Assembly (NCBI RefSeq): GCF_000485595.1
Contig: NW_014577738.1
Coordinates: 44,578-73,821, forward strand
Origin: Priapulus caudatus
Lineage: Eukaryota; Priapulida; Priapulimorpha; Priapulimorphida; Priapulidae
DNA: 29,244 bases
Direction: 5' to 3'
In this document: positions 10,081 to 18,924 of the stretch, piece by piece
Layout of the letters: each line of letters begins with the position of its first letter
Numbering within the stretch: the stretch's first letter is position 1
Notes under the pieces: generated by a model
Seen by the model: the letters and a program-made list of their open reading frames with translations, nothing else
Told to the model about the DNA's origin: nothing
Databases searched by the model: none
Made by a program: the position numbers and the translations under genes

Positions 10081-10480
10081 AGCTTGGAATGCAGACAGAC
10101 GCACAGCTGATCAACGCTGAAGGGGTCGTTGTCGTATCATGTACTACAGATACTTGTACTACAGAAGTGTGCCCTAACCCTAACCCTAAACATACCTCAT
10201 ATAAAAATATAAACATAAGACTAAACAACCTAAAACTACATCGGGTACATATCTGTAGTACCTGATACGACAACGGCCCCATCTGCCTGATCTACTCGCT
10301 GATGAATAGATAGATACATGTAGATAGATTTAGTGAGTGAGTGTGAGGTAATCCTAGTACATGTAGTTCATAATGAAAGCATTGATAATGTAATTAATTA
10401 AAATCAATAATGACATCTTTAAAAAATTATTTGTACATTACGCATTCTTTCTACATCAAAATCTATAAATTTGACGTATA
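10081..10480 (+). repeat. Intronic direct repeat copy A (interrupted by MITE)
   Basis: Without the MITE, this stretch corresponds to 10481-10715. Both start AATGCAGAC.., run through CGCTG.TGAATA.ATAGATA and GTGAGTGAGTGTGAG.TAATCC, and end near TTTTAAAAATTATT and TTTGACGT. It lies within intron 1. No coding potential. Confidence 0.75.
10116..10286. mobile_element. MULE-like MITE 1 (171 bp) with 9-bp target-site duplication
   Basis: The termini GCTGAAGGGGTCGTTGTCGT (left) and GCAGATGGGGCCGTTGTCGT (right, reverse complement) form long TIRs extending to GTACTACAGATA. Flanks are CTGATCAAC (10107-10115) and CTGATCTAC (10287-10295), a 9-bp duplication with one change. The uninterrupted target CTGATCAACTCGCTG is present in the adjacent repeat copy at 10495. 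The interior holds three CCCTAA units (10172-10189) and no ORF. TIRs plus a 9-bp duplication are characteristic of MULE-family elements. Confidence 0.9.
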
Positions 10481-10715
10481 ATGCAGACGCACAACTGATC
10501 AACTCGCTGTTGAATAAATAGATAGTTACATGTATGATGTAGATAGGTTTAGTGAGTGAGTGTGAGATAATCCTAGTACATGTAGTTTTCTTGGTAATAA
10601 TAATTAAAGCATTGATAATGTAATTAAAATCATCTAAATTAAAATCAATAATGTCATCTTTTAAAAATTATTACTATTTGTCATCTTTCTTCATCAAAAT
10701 TTATTTGACGTCACA
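10481..10715 (+). repeat. Intronic direct repeat copy B (empty MITE site)
   Basis: Second copy of the intronic repeat. At 10495-10503 the 9-bp target CTGATCAAC is followed directly by TCGCTG. In copy A the MITE splits the same junction. This copy therefore records the state before insertion, so the duplication preceded the insertion. Confidence 0.8.
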
Positions 10716-10739
10716 GTCACCTTTACCTGACATTCAGAC

Positions 10740-11000
10740 GCTACAGCCGGCTTGCCTGTAACGCCTGAGAACCTTGACTATATAAGTGCGTGATTCGCAT
10801 GCGCGGTCCTTATACAGCGTACAGGAAGTCGTTTGATCTCGGACTCGTGTATTTCTCGGTAAACAACATCAACCAATCAGTGGCCAGCACGGGGGAAATC
10901 GATAACCCTGCGACAGGCCGAGCTGCACGTGACGATCGCGAGCGTATAATGAGCGCTTTTTTGTCAATGTTCTCAGGCGCTATAAAGAAGTGTTAGGGCC
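10740..11000 (+). promoter_or_regulatory. CpG-rich promoter-like segment in intron 1
   Basis: CpG dinucleotides are unusually frequent compared with the AT-rich surroundings. A TATATAAGTG box (about 10778), a CGCATGCGCGG NRF1-like palindrome (about 10796), a CCAATCAG box (about 10869) and a CACGTGACG site (about 10926) are visible. A 68-codon frame (10790-10996) starts inside it but resembles nothing known. It might be an alternative promoter of the transposase gene or an unrelated start site. Confidence 0.35.
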
Positions 11001-11080
11001 GGTTGTAGCATCTGAATTTCAGATAACAGTCACCTACATGTAAGTTCTAATTATAAATCATTTTATTTGTTTATTTGCAG

Positions 11081-11205
11081 ACAAAAAGAAGCAGCTGTTA
11101 AAGCAGGGGTTGATCCAGACGTTGAATTGGTGAAATGGATCCTATATTGTCCAGGGAGCGGAAATTGTCAGAGGTCATGTGGAGGCTTTGGCACTTGTGC
11201 TGATG
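11081..11205 (+). CDS. MULE-type transposase gene, exon 2 (Cys-rich segment)
   Basis: TTTATTTGCAG precedes it and GATG|GTAAGG ends it. Entering in phase 2 and leaving in phase 1, it reads QKEAAVKAGVDPDVELVKW, then ILYCPGSGNCQRSC and GGFGTCADG. With the start of exon 3 (GCTKRRGRHDKHNC) this gives a Cys/His cluster with the look of a zinc-binding module. Such modules bind DNA in many transposases; that role here is inferred. Confidence 0.55.
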
Positions 11206-12859
11206 GTAAGGACAAAATTTATTAAAATACACTGTATTTCTAATATACGACAACAAACTGATGATAGTACATACATGTGGTATTGACTGATCTGTCTGTT
11301 CCTGAATCTGTGTCACGTGTCCAGGCTTGTGAATCTTATATTATGTCTGGTTCCAGCTTTATTCCATGACAATTATTATTTATGACAAGCTTTATTCCAT
11401 GACATGCTCGCCAAGGCTCGCGACAAATCAAAATTATCATCTCGTAACATAAATTTAATATGAAATGGGACAAGTCTAATATTCTATTTATCATCTGCTG
11501 GCAAAAAAATACTTTGTGGAAGTCTCAAAAAGTGTGAAAAAAGGAAACCAAATGCGTCCAAGTCAATCATTTTTCGCCGCAGATGTTGCACTAGGCCTGA
11601 CGTCACAATCGCTAAAACGTTACGTCACGACTCACAACTGTCCTGACGCGAGGTACAGTCCCGCAAAGTGTTATTATACATGTGTAAATATCAAATTTAT
11701 GTCGTCGTGTTATTACTCTGCATATGGCTGTGTCAGATGATAAATTTATGTACAATATATTTTCACTGTTCTGTGACAAGTGCATGTGTTTAAAAGATAA
11801 TAGTTGTTAATCAGGGTTCGACAGTACGACTGCCCCTAAAAGACTGTCTGAGACCAAACCACTAATTTAAGCGTTTAAATTCACCTACAGTATATCAATC
11901 TGTTAAACCTAATGTCACTACCAACATAATCTAACTGGAAAAATAAAAACGATTAATCGATTAATCACTTTGCATGTCATATCGATCGATTTTTGATTAT
12001 AATTGACCATCGTCCCATCACTAGGTGACAGAAAGGCTCTTTGATCCATCCTGCTGGAATAGGCAGAGTTTCATGTCGGTACTTTTCGTCTTCCTCCTTT
12101 TGTAGGAATATACAGGCGTGGGACAGTACTGTCAATATTTAATGTGTGCGCACACAAGTAAAGGCTAACTGTTACGCTAGGTACCCATCCATGTTGGACT
12201 GGGCCGAGTTCCATTTCGGCACTTTTTGCCCTGATTTTGGAATATGCATACTAAACATGTATATATAATATAATGACAATGCCTCGGCCTATCCCAGCAG
12301 GTGCAGGTCCCTGAGCCGAGCAGAGTGAGGCCTATCAGATTTTCAAAATAAAGCAAGGTCAAACCATTTGTAAATCTCGGGCAGCAAATGAGACAGGTCG
12401 GTGCAGACACACTTATATCGATACCTTCCCAACATGGCAGCCGCAGCCAGTTTCAAAAGAAACGTCAAACCCTATTAATTTATTTGAAGTTTTAGTCACC
12501 GAGTGACTTTTACTCCACTTTTACGTTTTTTTTTAGTTTCTGCAATTGTCAGGCATGGACTTCTTACCTGAACTCTTAAATGTAATTAAATGTTATACTA
12601 ACTAAACAGTGTTGTCTTGCTGTTATTAATTGAATCAAACTTATTGGAATGGCAGATCTAAAATCTCAACTTAATTCGAACCAAAACATCAGCGATTTGT
12701 TGCAGCCCTAATGCCCCCCCCCCTCCCACCAGCCCCCATAACAAATTGCTAACAGCCCCATATCACTCGCAAACAGACGTCCACCCCCCCCCATATCCAC
12801 GTGTGGTGCTCATGTTATATATATATATTTATATATATATGGTTTGTGCTCTATCACAG
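11206..12859. other. Intron 2, non-coding
   Basis: No gene is supported. It holds two diverged copies of a CCATCC..G(C/T)TGGA..GG..GAGTT(T/C)CAT element (about 12047 and 12186) and a palindromic AGTCACCGAGTGACT (about 12494). There are also poly-C runs near 12713-12722 and 12782-12791, and a (TA)n tract at 12816-12840 just before the exon 3 acceptor. The short open frames show no protein-like text. Confidence 0.6.
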
Positions 12860-13881
12860 GTTGTACAAAAAGAAGAGGACGTCACGACAAACACAACTGC
12901 AGTGTCAAGGTTGTTGCAACAGTTATGATATCACAACCCAAGGAGTGGAAAGTGAAAGTTGAAGGTCGTCATGTACCCCCTGATGTTGAATGGAGGTCAT
13001 CGGAAAAGAACCTCAAGATTTGTGAACAAGTCAAGGACAGGGTCATGAAATCAAGAATATTTGGCTTGCGTCCTTTTGATGTCTACAGACAAGAACTTGC
13101 TGGAATACCTGAAGAGAATATGAAAGATGCCTTTCAAGACACAAGGCAACATCCAATCCCTAACCGTGTGATAGACTTTGTCAAAAACACTGAAAAAAGA
13201 CACGGCTTTCAATCTGGTCAGTGGACCGCAGTTCATGCTGCTATTCCCCACATCAAGAACAAGGGGAATTTGCTTTTTTACCAAGAGGCCAATGATGCTG
13301 CAGAAGTAAGGGACATCGACAAATGTTACGTTCTAACACTGTCAAATCAGACAGCTCTTGCATCTGCCCGTCATAATCAACATGTGCTTGGCCTAGATGG
13401 CAAACATGGGTTGCAAGACGATGGTGCTTGTCTAATGACAAGCATCACACAGCACAAGGATGGCTTTGGCTGTCCGTCTGCATTTTCTATTGTGAATAGG
13501 GAAAACACTGATTCGATCTACCTGACCCTGAGGGCAATTGTTGAAAATGTGCCGTGCGACAGAGAGAACTGCCAGCATCCATTTGATTACGTCAGACTGC
13601 CAGGGAACATGGGATACAGAAGGAACACCCAGTGTGCAGCTATTGTGCCATACAAACCCATGGGCATGATTGACAAGCATGAACCATCAGCAAATGCTTG
13701 TCAGTGGCTTGACCTCCAGCACATTCTTTGTTGGTTTCACATTGTCAAAGCCTTAATGGAAAAGTTGAAATCAATTAATGTGTGCCTTGTCGCATCTTAC
13801 ATCATTGTACTTGGCTTCAAGATTGTGGCACGGTCCCTGGACAGGGCCTCGGCAAATCAGCGATGGATTCTCTTTCTTGAG
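12860..13881 (+). CDS. MULE-type transposase gene, exon 3 (DDE-type catalytic core)
   Basis: The acceptor is CTATCACAG|GT; phase 1 joins exactly to exon 2. The exon is 340 codons long and ends GAG|GTTTGT in phase 0. It opens with CTKRRGRHDKHNC, completing the Cys/His cluster. The core reads HVLGLDGKHGLQDDGACLMT (first catalytic Asp candidate, 13396-13398) and GFGCPSAFSIVNRENTDSIY. It then gives MIDKHEPSANA (second Asp candidate, 13672-13674), followed by ILCWFHIVKALMEKL with the C..(F)H signature typical of MULE transposases. Family knowledge: MULE transposases are RNase H-fold DDE enzymes that cut at long TIRs and make 8-11-bp duplications. No stop interrupts it, which contrasts with the decayed elements nearby. 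It could be a mobile element's gene or a host-adopted one. Confidence 0.75.
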
Positions 13882-14557
13882 GTTTGTTTACATCGATTAA
13901 GGATACTGTCATAAAAATATGGAAAAATAGAATAGGATAGAATAGGACATCTGCTTTCCTCTGTCCCTAAACTCTCCATGCAGTAGTCAATATGAGACAA
14001 AGTTGGGTACCATGGATTATATCCCCTTAAAATTTAATGACTAATGCCTTTTAAATTGTAATATTGAATGTACTATTATTAATTTTGATATTCCATTTCC
14101 ATAACCAATGTACCGTACCCATGGTCTCTGCCCAGTCTTCACGAAAAACTTCCACACTCATTGGCCCAGCGGGCCTGTAAAATGTATAATTCACTGGGCC
14201 ACACTAGGTTTTACAGGCCCTAATCAATGATCATCATATTATGAAAAGCGAAACAAAACTCTTTGGTGTATTCTTAGAGATTTATTCTTTCATAAAATTG
14301 AACAAAAAATTATCCACTTCCCTCTCCCCCATCTCATTGTCACTGCCATCGCACTCATTGTCATCACGCTCATTCATAATCAGAAAGCTCATTTCGACTT
14401 CGAACAGTAACCTAGCCAACACGTTCAAGGCTACGTTGAAAACCAGAACCGGAAACCGGAAGTTATTCCGACCTCTAGCGGCGACAAACACGCATGCTGT
14501 TGACTAGTTACTTCCCCTACTTAAGATCGGGAATATGATGCCCTATCGGTAAATATC
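13882..14557. other. Intron 3, left part, with GGGCCTGTAAAA hairpin
   Basis: Non-coding on the plus strand. The arms GGGCCTGTAAAA (14171-14182) and TTTTACAGGCCC (14209-14220) form a perfect 12-bp inverted repeat. Related GGCCCA.CGGGC phrases recur at 14933-15005. A minus-strand frame at 14282-14392 encodes a short acidic peptide with an ETS-type CCGGAAGT site just upstream on that strand; see findings. Confidence 0.6.
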
Positions 14558-14809
14558 GCTCAATGGGTCGTTGTCGTAACAGGTTCTACAGATATGTACC
14601 CGAGGTACATATATGTATACACAAAGTGTACCAGACTTGTACTACGTACAGAAGAGTACCCTAACCCTAACACTAACCCTAACCCTAACTCTAACCCTAA
14701 CCCTAACCCTAAACATACCTCATATAAAAATATAAACATAATACTAAACAACCTAAAACTACCTCGGGTACATATCTGTAGTACCTGTTACGACAACGAC
14801 CCTTCGTGC
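14558..14809. mobile_element. MULE-like MITE 2 (252 bp) with perfect 9-bp target-site duplication
   Basis: The left end GCTCAATGGGTCGTTGTCGT and the reverse-complemented right end GCACGAAGGGTCGTTGTCGT are TIRs continuing into AACAGGT.CTACAGATATGTAC. GTAAATATC flanks both sides exactly (14549-14557 and 14810-14818). The interior carries about nine CCCTAA-type units with a few variants (14659-14713), then CATACCTCATATAAAAATAT, also seen in MITE 1. No ORF. It sits in intron 3 of the transposase gene. Confidence 0.92.
14659..14713. repeat. Telomere-like (CCCTAA)n tract inside MITE 2
   Basis: About nine hexamers, including CACTAA and CTCTAA variants. MITE 1 has three perfect units at the same internal position (10172-10189), so the tract is a family trait that has changed length. 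A separate short TTAGGG tract occurs at about 17196-17212. Confidence 0.9.
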
Positions 14810-15097
14810 GTAAATATCGGTAAATTTTCAAACAAAATATCGGGAATTTCGGTAAATTCTCAGACTGATCATCACATAGAGAAGCTGAAATATCATTAAT
14901 AGACCATTTACTGCATTTTTTCCACTGGCCCATCGGGCTTGTTCATTTACCAGTTTCATTGGCCCACGGAAAATTTACTGGCCTTGGATACCGGGCCAGT
15001 GGTTAATTTCGCAGACTGTCTGCCCCGAATGATTTAGTGATGATCACTGTTTTCGATTTATTATCTGACTTGTGTTCTATTCATGTGCTACTTGCAG

Positions 15098-15338
15098 ATG
15101 ATTGATCTGATGGCTATTCCTGCAGCCACAAAAACAGCCTTGAGAAAATACTTTGTGGATGAATGGTGGTGTTACAAGTGGCGCATGGCTTGGCTGGATG
15201 TCTCTCGCCTACCACTGATAGAAGGAGGTCAGCGAACCATGACAACCAATAACCATGATGAGAACTTGAATCTGCAGGTTGCAGACTGCATTGGAAGTCG
15301 GAGAAAAAAGATCTCAACATTGGTGACAGAACTTACAG
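15098..15338 (+). CDS. MULE-type transposase gene, exon 4
   Basis: The acceptor TGCTACTTGCAG joins exon 3 in phase 0; the donor is ACAG|GTAACT in phase 1. It reads MIDLMAIPAATKTALRKYFV, then DEWWCYKWRMAWLDVSRLPL, then GGQRTMTTNNHDENLNLQVA. The TTNNxxE-like phrase resembles the conserved end of the catalytic region in MULE/ZSWIM transposases, where the third acidic residue lies. Which acidic residue is catalytic cannot be decided here. No stop interrupts the exon. Confidence 0.65.
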
Positions 15339-16205
15339 GTAACTTATCATGTTGGACTGATGACATGTTTGACTACGTCGTCTGTCTGTCTGTGTGTCTG
15401 GATTTTTTTTCCGGAGCATATCTCCAAAACCGCTCAACGGATTTCAACAATATTACATACACGTGATCCTCATATGCCGATTTGGGGATATGGAACATGC
15501 TTTGCATGTCATTCCTCTTGTTCTGTTTATTTCCCCAAAATTGTGTACATGTATTATATATCATAGATACATCCAAAATTCATAGGTTGGTTAACGTTGT
15601 TGTAATGCATCACAGCAGGGATCGGGCTGGAGATCTGTTGCATAATTTGGTATAAAATATGGAAAAATGATCAGGAGTGGTGTCAAATGAAAGATCTAAA
15701 GGAGTATAGATGAACTTCAGTTATTTCAAAGTTCCAAAAAAAATTCATCTAGTGGCAACATTGGATTTCTGTCTATTCATAATATTTTGGACCTCATTGC
15801 ATTGTTTGAAAACACAGAGAGAAATTCTGAGACCATTGTAATATGGGTTATTAGGTTGGTATAAAATTCAATATGGCGGCAAGGTGGCCATATTTTATTT
15901 TGGACTAATCAGCGATGTGATCGACTTTGTTTATGAACTGTTTGTTGTGATTTGTTTGTGATTTACTCGGTTTCATCATGCCATAGCTTCGTCATTCTGG
16001 AAGATATTGCTCAGATTCGTTTTCCACATGATCCTTGTAGCTATTACTGCAGTTTGGGTCATGTGACATTTTTTGCTAAACCCCTCTGATTGTTATAATT
16101 ATAGGGGACATTTCAAAACCAATAACGGACTTGCACAACCGACGTAAACCTTCGATGTAGCTTTGCAACTCCAGTTAAGTAGTAAGTGTAATTCTACTTT
16201 TCCAG
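15339..16205. other. Intron 4, repeat-derived non-coding DNA
   Basis: It begins with a TCTGTCTGTCTGTGTGTCTG run followed by CCGGAGCATATCTCCAAAAC, the look of a dispersed invertebrate repeat. The phase leaving exon 4 (1) does not match the frame of exon 5 (0), so an exon may be missing, unrecognised, or frame-altered in this stretch. I could not identify one. Confidence 0.45.
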
Positions 16206-16300
16206 GAATACAAGCCGCCAAAGAAAACAATGCTCAGTGTTATTGAACCAAAGAAAGCATCACTTCTAGACACACATGCTGCAAAGACCATTGCTCATGA
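16206..16300 (+). CDS. MULE-type transposase gene, exon 5 (probable)
   Basis: Acceptor TTTTCCAG and donor CATGA|GTAAGT bound a 95-bp open stretch reading EYKPPKKTMLSVIEPKKASL, then LDTHAAKTIAHE. The exit phase (2) matches exon 6 exactly. Entry requires phase 0, which does not match exon 4, so the join is unresolved. No known motif. Confidence 0.5.
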
Positions 16301-16571
16301 GTAAGTGCTCACTGTTGTAGATGTGACTGGCAGATTGTTGACCAAGAATATTCATTGATATTTTTTTCAATAATTGTCAATGTGATAAACTTCTGATTGG
16401 TATACTAATAAGGTATGTTCTGTTGTACATGTAGGAAAGTCTAGACATTTACCTTTGTGGACGGTAGAAGGGGCAGATTGATGCATAATCATTGACATTG
16501 CTAGCCGCATATTTGTTTGTCTAACCTAAACAGTTACGGACTTAATTCTGTTAAATGTATTACTGTTCTAG

Positions 16572-16715
16572 TCTTGGAAAGAGAAATTCAACACCTGCAG
16601 ACATCAGACTCCGTGACAACAAGGCAAGACTGCTGTTTCTCTCTGGAGGCATTAGTGTATTGGATGACACCAACAGTTATTCCTATGTGAAGGACACCAG
16701 CAGTAGCTTGAAAAG
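16572..16715 (+). CDS. MULE-type transposase gene, exon 6 (probable)
   Basis: Acceptor TACTGTTCTAG and donor AAAAG|GTGAGC bound it. It joins exon 5 in phase 2 and reads DLGKRNSTPADIRLRDNKAR, then LLFLSGGISVLDDTNSYSYV, then KDTSSSLKR. The last phrase resembles the run-up to a SWIM zinc finger in MULE/ZSWIM proteins, but no SWIM CxCxnCxH exon was found downstream. It exits in phase 2. Confidence 0.52.
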
Positions 16716-16989
16716 GTGAGCGCTTGAAAAATAAGATACTTGGAAATGCCAGTATCTCCTGACAAATAGGCAAAATAAATAAATTCGTGCGTGCGTCCGT
16801 GCATGCGTTCGTCCGTCCGTCAACAGTTGGGCACAAATCTAAATGGCTTGACGAAACGGTGCGAAGAGCAAGTGTCTGATCTTTTGACCCTCAAGAGGAG
16901 GGTTAAACATGGATTCCTTAACTGCCTCAATGATGTCACACACAGTGTTCTCATATTCATGGAACCTCCATAATTTGGAAAGCCAATAT

Positions 16990-17062
16990 GCCTCGATAGC
17001 CCAACGGCTACATCACAGGATTACGGCTCAAAGGTCCTTGGATCGAATCCCATCAGATTTTT
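16990..17062 (+). repeat. tRNA-derived SINE-like head (degenerate)
   Basis: It reads GCCTCGATAGCCCAACGGCT and, some 40 bases after the A-box-like TAGCCCAACGG, GGATCGAATCC as a B-box-like element. These are spaced as in a tRNA, then followed by a T-rich stretch. Acceptor and anticodon stems do not pair well, so it is not a working tRNA gene. Confidence 0.45.
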
Positions 17063-18106
17063 TATTATTTACCTGTTTTATGTATTTTTATCTTTATCCA
17101 TTTAACTATTTCTTTCCAATTAAAGCAAATAATTACATGATTTATTACAACAATTTCATAAGAATGAATTTTTACAACAATGTATTTTTTTTTATAGGGT
17201 TAGGGTTAGGGTCACAATGCACCATAAAACAGGAGTTTCAGGCATGCGATTTGTATCGACCAATGGGATTTGGGAGGTATGCAGAATGCAGAAGGTTGCT
17301 GAAATGATGTGTACGCAACTGCGTATCTGCATATCTGCGCCTAACAAAGGTGTCACTACCCACGACTTAAATGTTACGTTTATAACCGTAGCAACAGACC
17401 TCAGATGAGCCCAGACGCTCTGCGGCTCTTATTTAATTTCAGAGGATAAATTGAGTTGCCACTTTGTCTGTCCATCCATTGTCCATCCATTGGTCAAAAA
17501 CTTTGTCTGCACCATAACGTTAGATCTGCTGAATTGATTTGGAACATACTTCACAAATACTGCCCATAACTCAAAGGATGTATTATGGTCAATGTCAAAG
17601 GTTAGGTCTCCAAGGCCAAAATCACATGTTGTGTTACAAGGTCAAATCCCCTACAATCTCTGTCAGTGTCATAATGTATGATCAACTTTGCACAAATTTT
17701 TCTTATATCCCAGTGTTGTGTCATGACCATCCCTCAAGGTTGTATCTACAAGGTCAAGGGCATGAGGTGTCAAGGCCATAACGTTTGATTGTCCTCCAAT
17801 ACCCAAAGGCTATGGAGACTATAGAAATAGTTGTTGGTCAGCCTCTCCATCTTTTGGGTTTTCACATGATTGGTCCCAGACTTCGAAGATGGGTTGCTTG
17901 TGAGAAGGTCTCTTTTGTCTATTTTCGGAATATTGTTTACTTTATGGCAAACCAGCAGCAGCACCAAATACTGGTCCCTGCTAGCTGCTGCAGCGCGGCT
18001 CTGGAGCAGCAAAGCAGCAGCCGCAGGAAATGCCCTTCCCCAAGGTCGTCGCCGTAGTCAAGCTGGTGTTACGTCGATCACACGAAAACTGAGCGATGTT
18101 ACGCTT

Positions 18107-18163
18107 CCCGCTATACGGATTCGCGCGCCCGCCTTCCTTCGGCGCGCGAATTCGTATAGCGGG
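18107..18163. repeat. 23-bp inverted repeat, GC-rich hairpin
   Basis: The arms at 18107-18129 and 18141-18163 (starting CCCGCTATACG and ending CGTATAGCGGG) pair with one mismatch around an 11-nt loop. The stem has a CGCGCG core. The surroundings are also CpG-rich. No U-tract follows, so a terminator is not implied. Confidence 0.85.
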
Positions 18164-18477
18164 CAGCGCGAGATGCTACATACAACACCCCGCGGTCGCG
18201 TGCGCCCAGTCCCACGGAAGTGCGCGGCTTAACCGCTCTCGGGGGTCGGGGAATAACGCATCTTTTGCGCAACGCCATCTTGTACCTGGTCTCTCTGGTT
18301 ACAGCATAGATAAACATAGAAACAAATATTACAAATCTCTCCAACGTTTGATTTGTAATCATTTTACTCAATATTTTATCACCAATGAATAATGAATATC
18401 AGTATAAGGCATGAAGAAGTAATAAGGCATGAAGAAGTAAGGCATAAAAAAAATAATATAATTAACTAACCTCCTAG

Positions 18478-18527
18478 GTTCGGCCACGGTCCATTCATGT
18501 TGAGCCAGAATTGCATGTGATCCCCAA
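18478..18527 (+). CDS. MULE-type transposase gene, exon 7 (tentative)
   Basis: CTAACCTCCTAG precedes it and CCCAA|GTAAGT ends it. In phase 0 it reads VRPRSIHVEPELHVIP and exits in phase 2, matching exon 8 across a 45-bp intron. It is open only in this frame. It has no known motif. The join to exon 6 is not phase-compatible, which implies a missing exon. Confidence 0.38.
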
Positions 18528-18572
18528 GTAAGTCTATAGACTCATTATATATAGTATTATAGTTTATTTCAG

Positions 18573-18624
18573 ACAGACTTCAAAACGAGCACCGCAGGCA
18601 GAGAAAAAAAGGCGGCGTCTGTGA
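18573..18624 (+). CDS. MULE-type transposase gene, exon 8 with stop (tentative)
   Basis: After TTTATTTCAG the phase-2 frame reads KQTSKRAPQAEKKRRRL and stops at TGA 18622-18624. A short basic, nuclear-localisation-like tail is a sensible C-terminus for a DNA-binding protein. Support is the splice sites and the exact phase match to exon 7. Confidence 0.38.
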
Positions 18625-18705
18625 CAATCGAATCCAAGATTTGCCACACGGCCCCCTATTGGTTAGCGGTCAACTTATAAGAGAAATGCCGCTGTCTGAC
18701 TGTCA

Positions 18706-18921
18706 ATGTCACATTCACATTTAGATACCGCTATTAAAGCCGCTTGCCTCTTCGAAGTAAGGCATTTCGATACCTACTTCAACGTAGTAATGGCCTTTAC
18801 GATTTATCGAGAACTTTTTGAAAAGCGCTTTAGAGCTATGCTGGCTGATGGTTTGCAAGTGACCCCATCAATGCTTTACGAGGAGTTAAAGAAAGATGTG
18901 GATCCTGAATTGCACGGTTAG
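18706..18921 (+). CDS. Small ORF of unknown function (possible first exon)
   Basis: From the ATG at 18789 the frame gives a 44-residue peptide that begins MAFTIYRELFEKRFRAMLAD and contains PSMLYEELKKDVDPELHG; the ATG at 18706 adds 28 less protein-like residues. It has a charged helical look. A CTATTGGTTA (inverted CCAAT) box is at about 18656. No matching second exon was found. It may be a first exon of an unrecognised transposon, or chance. Confidence 0.25.
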   Translation: MSHSHLDTAIKAACLFEVRHFDTYFNVVMAFTIYRELFEKRFRAMLADGLQVTPSMLYEELKKDVDPELHG

Positions 18922-18924
18922 CAG

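Larger units (their letters stand above)
16716..18477. other. Intron/gap between exons 6 and 7, several repeats
   Basis: Expected to hold a SWIM-type exon, but none is recognisable. It contains a CGTGCGTCCGTC-type simple repeat (16786-16822), a SINE-like sequence (about 16990-17060) and a TTAGGG tract (about 17196). It also contains a dispersed repeat rich in AAGGTCAAGG-like phrases (about 17460-17790), and a CpG-rich hairpin (18107-18163). A frame with Ala/Ser/Gln runs near 17940-18060 looks compositional. Confidence 0.55.

Noticed and set aside
14659-14713. True chromosome end
   Set aside because: The CCCTAA tract is inside a MITE with TIRs and a target-site duplication, so it is interstitial.
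16990-17062. Functional tRNA gene
   Set aside because: A and B boxes are present but acceptor, D and T stems do not pair well enough.
17785-18232. ORFs with Ala/Ser/Gln-rich text near the GC-rich hairpin
   Set aside because: CAG/GCA-rich composition explains the open frames; no splice-consistent link to exons 6 or 7 and no SWIM motif.
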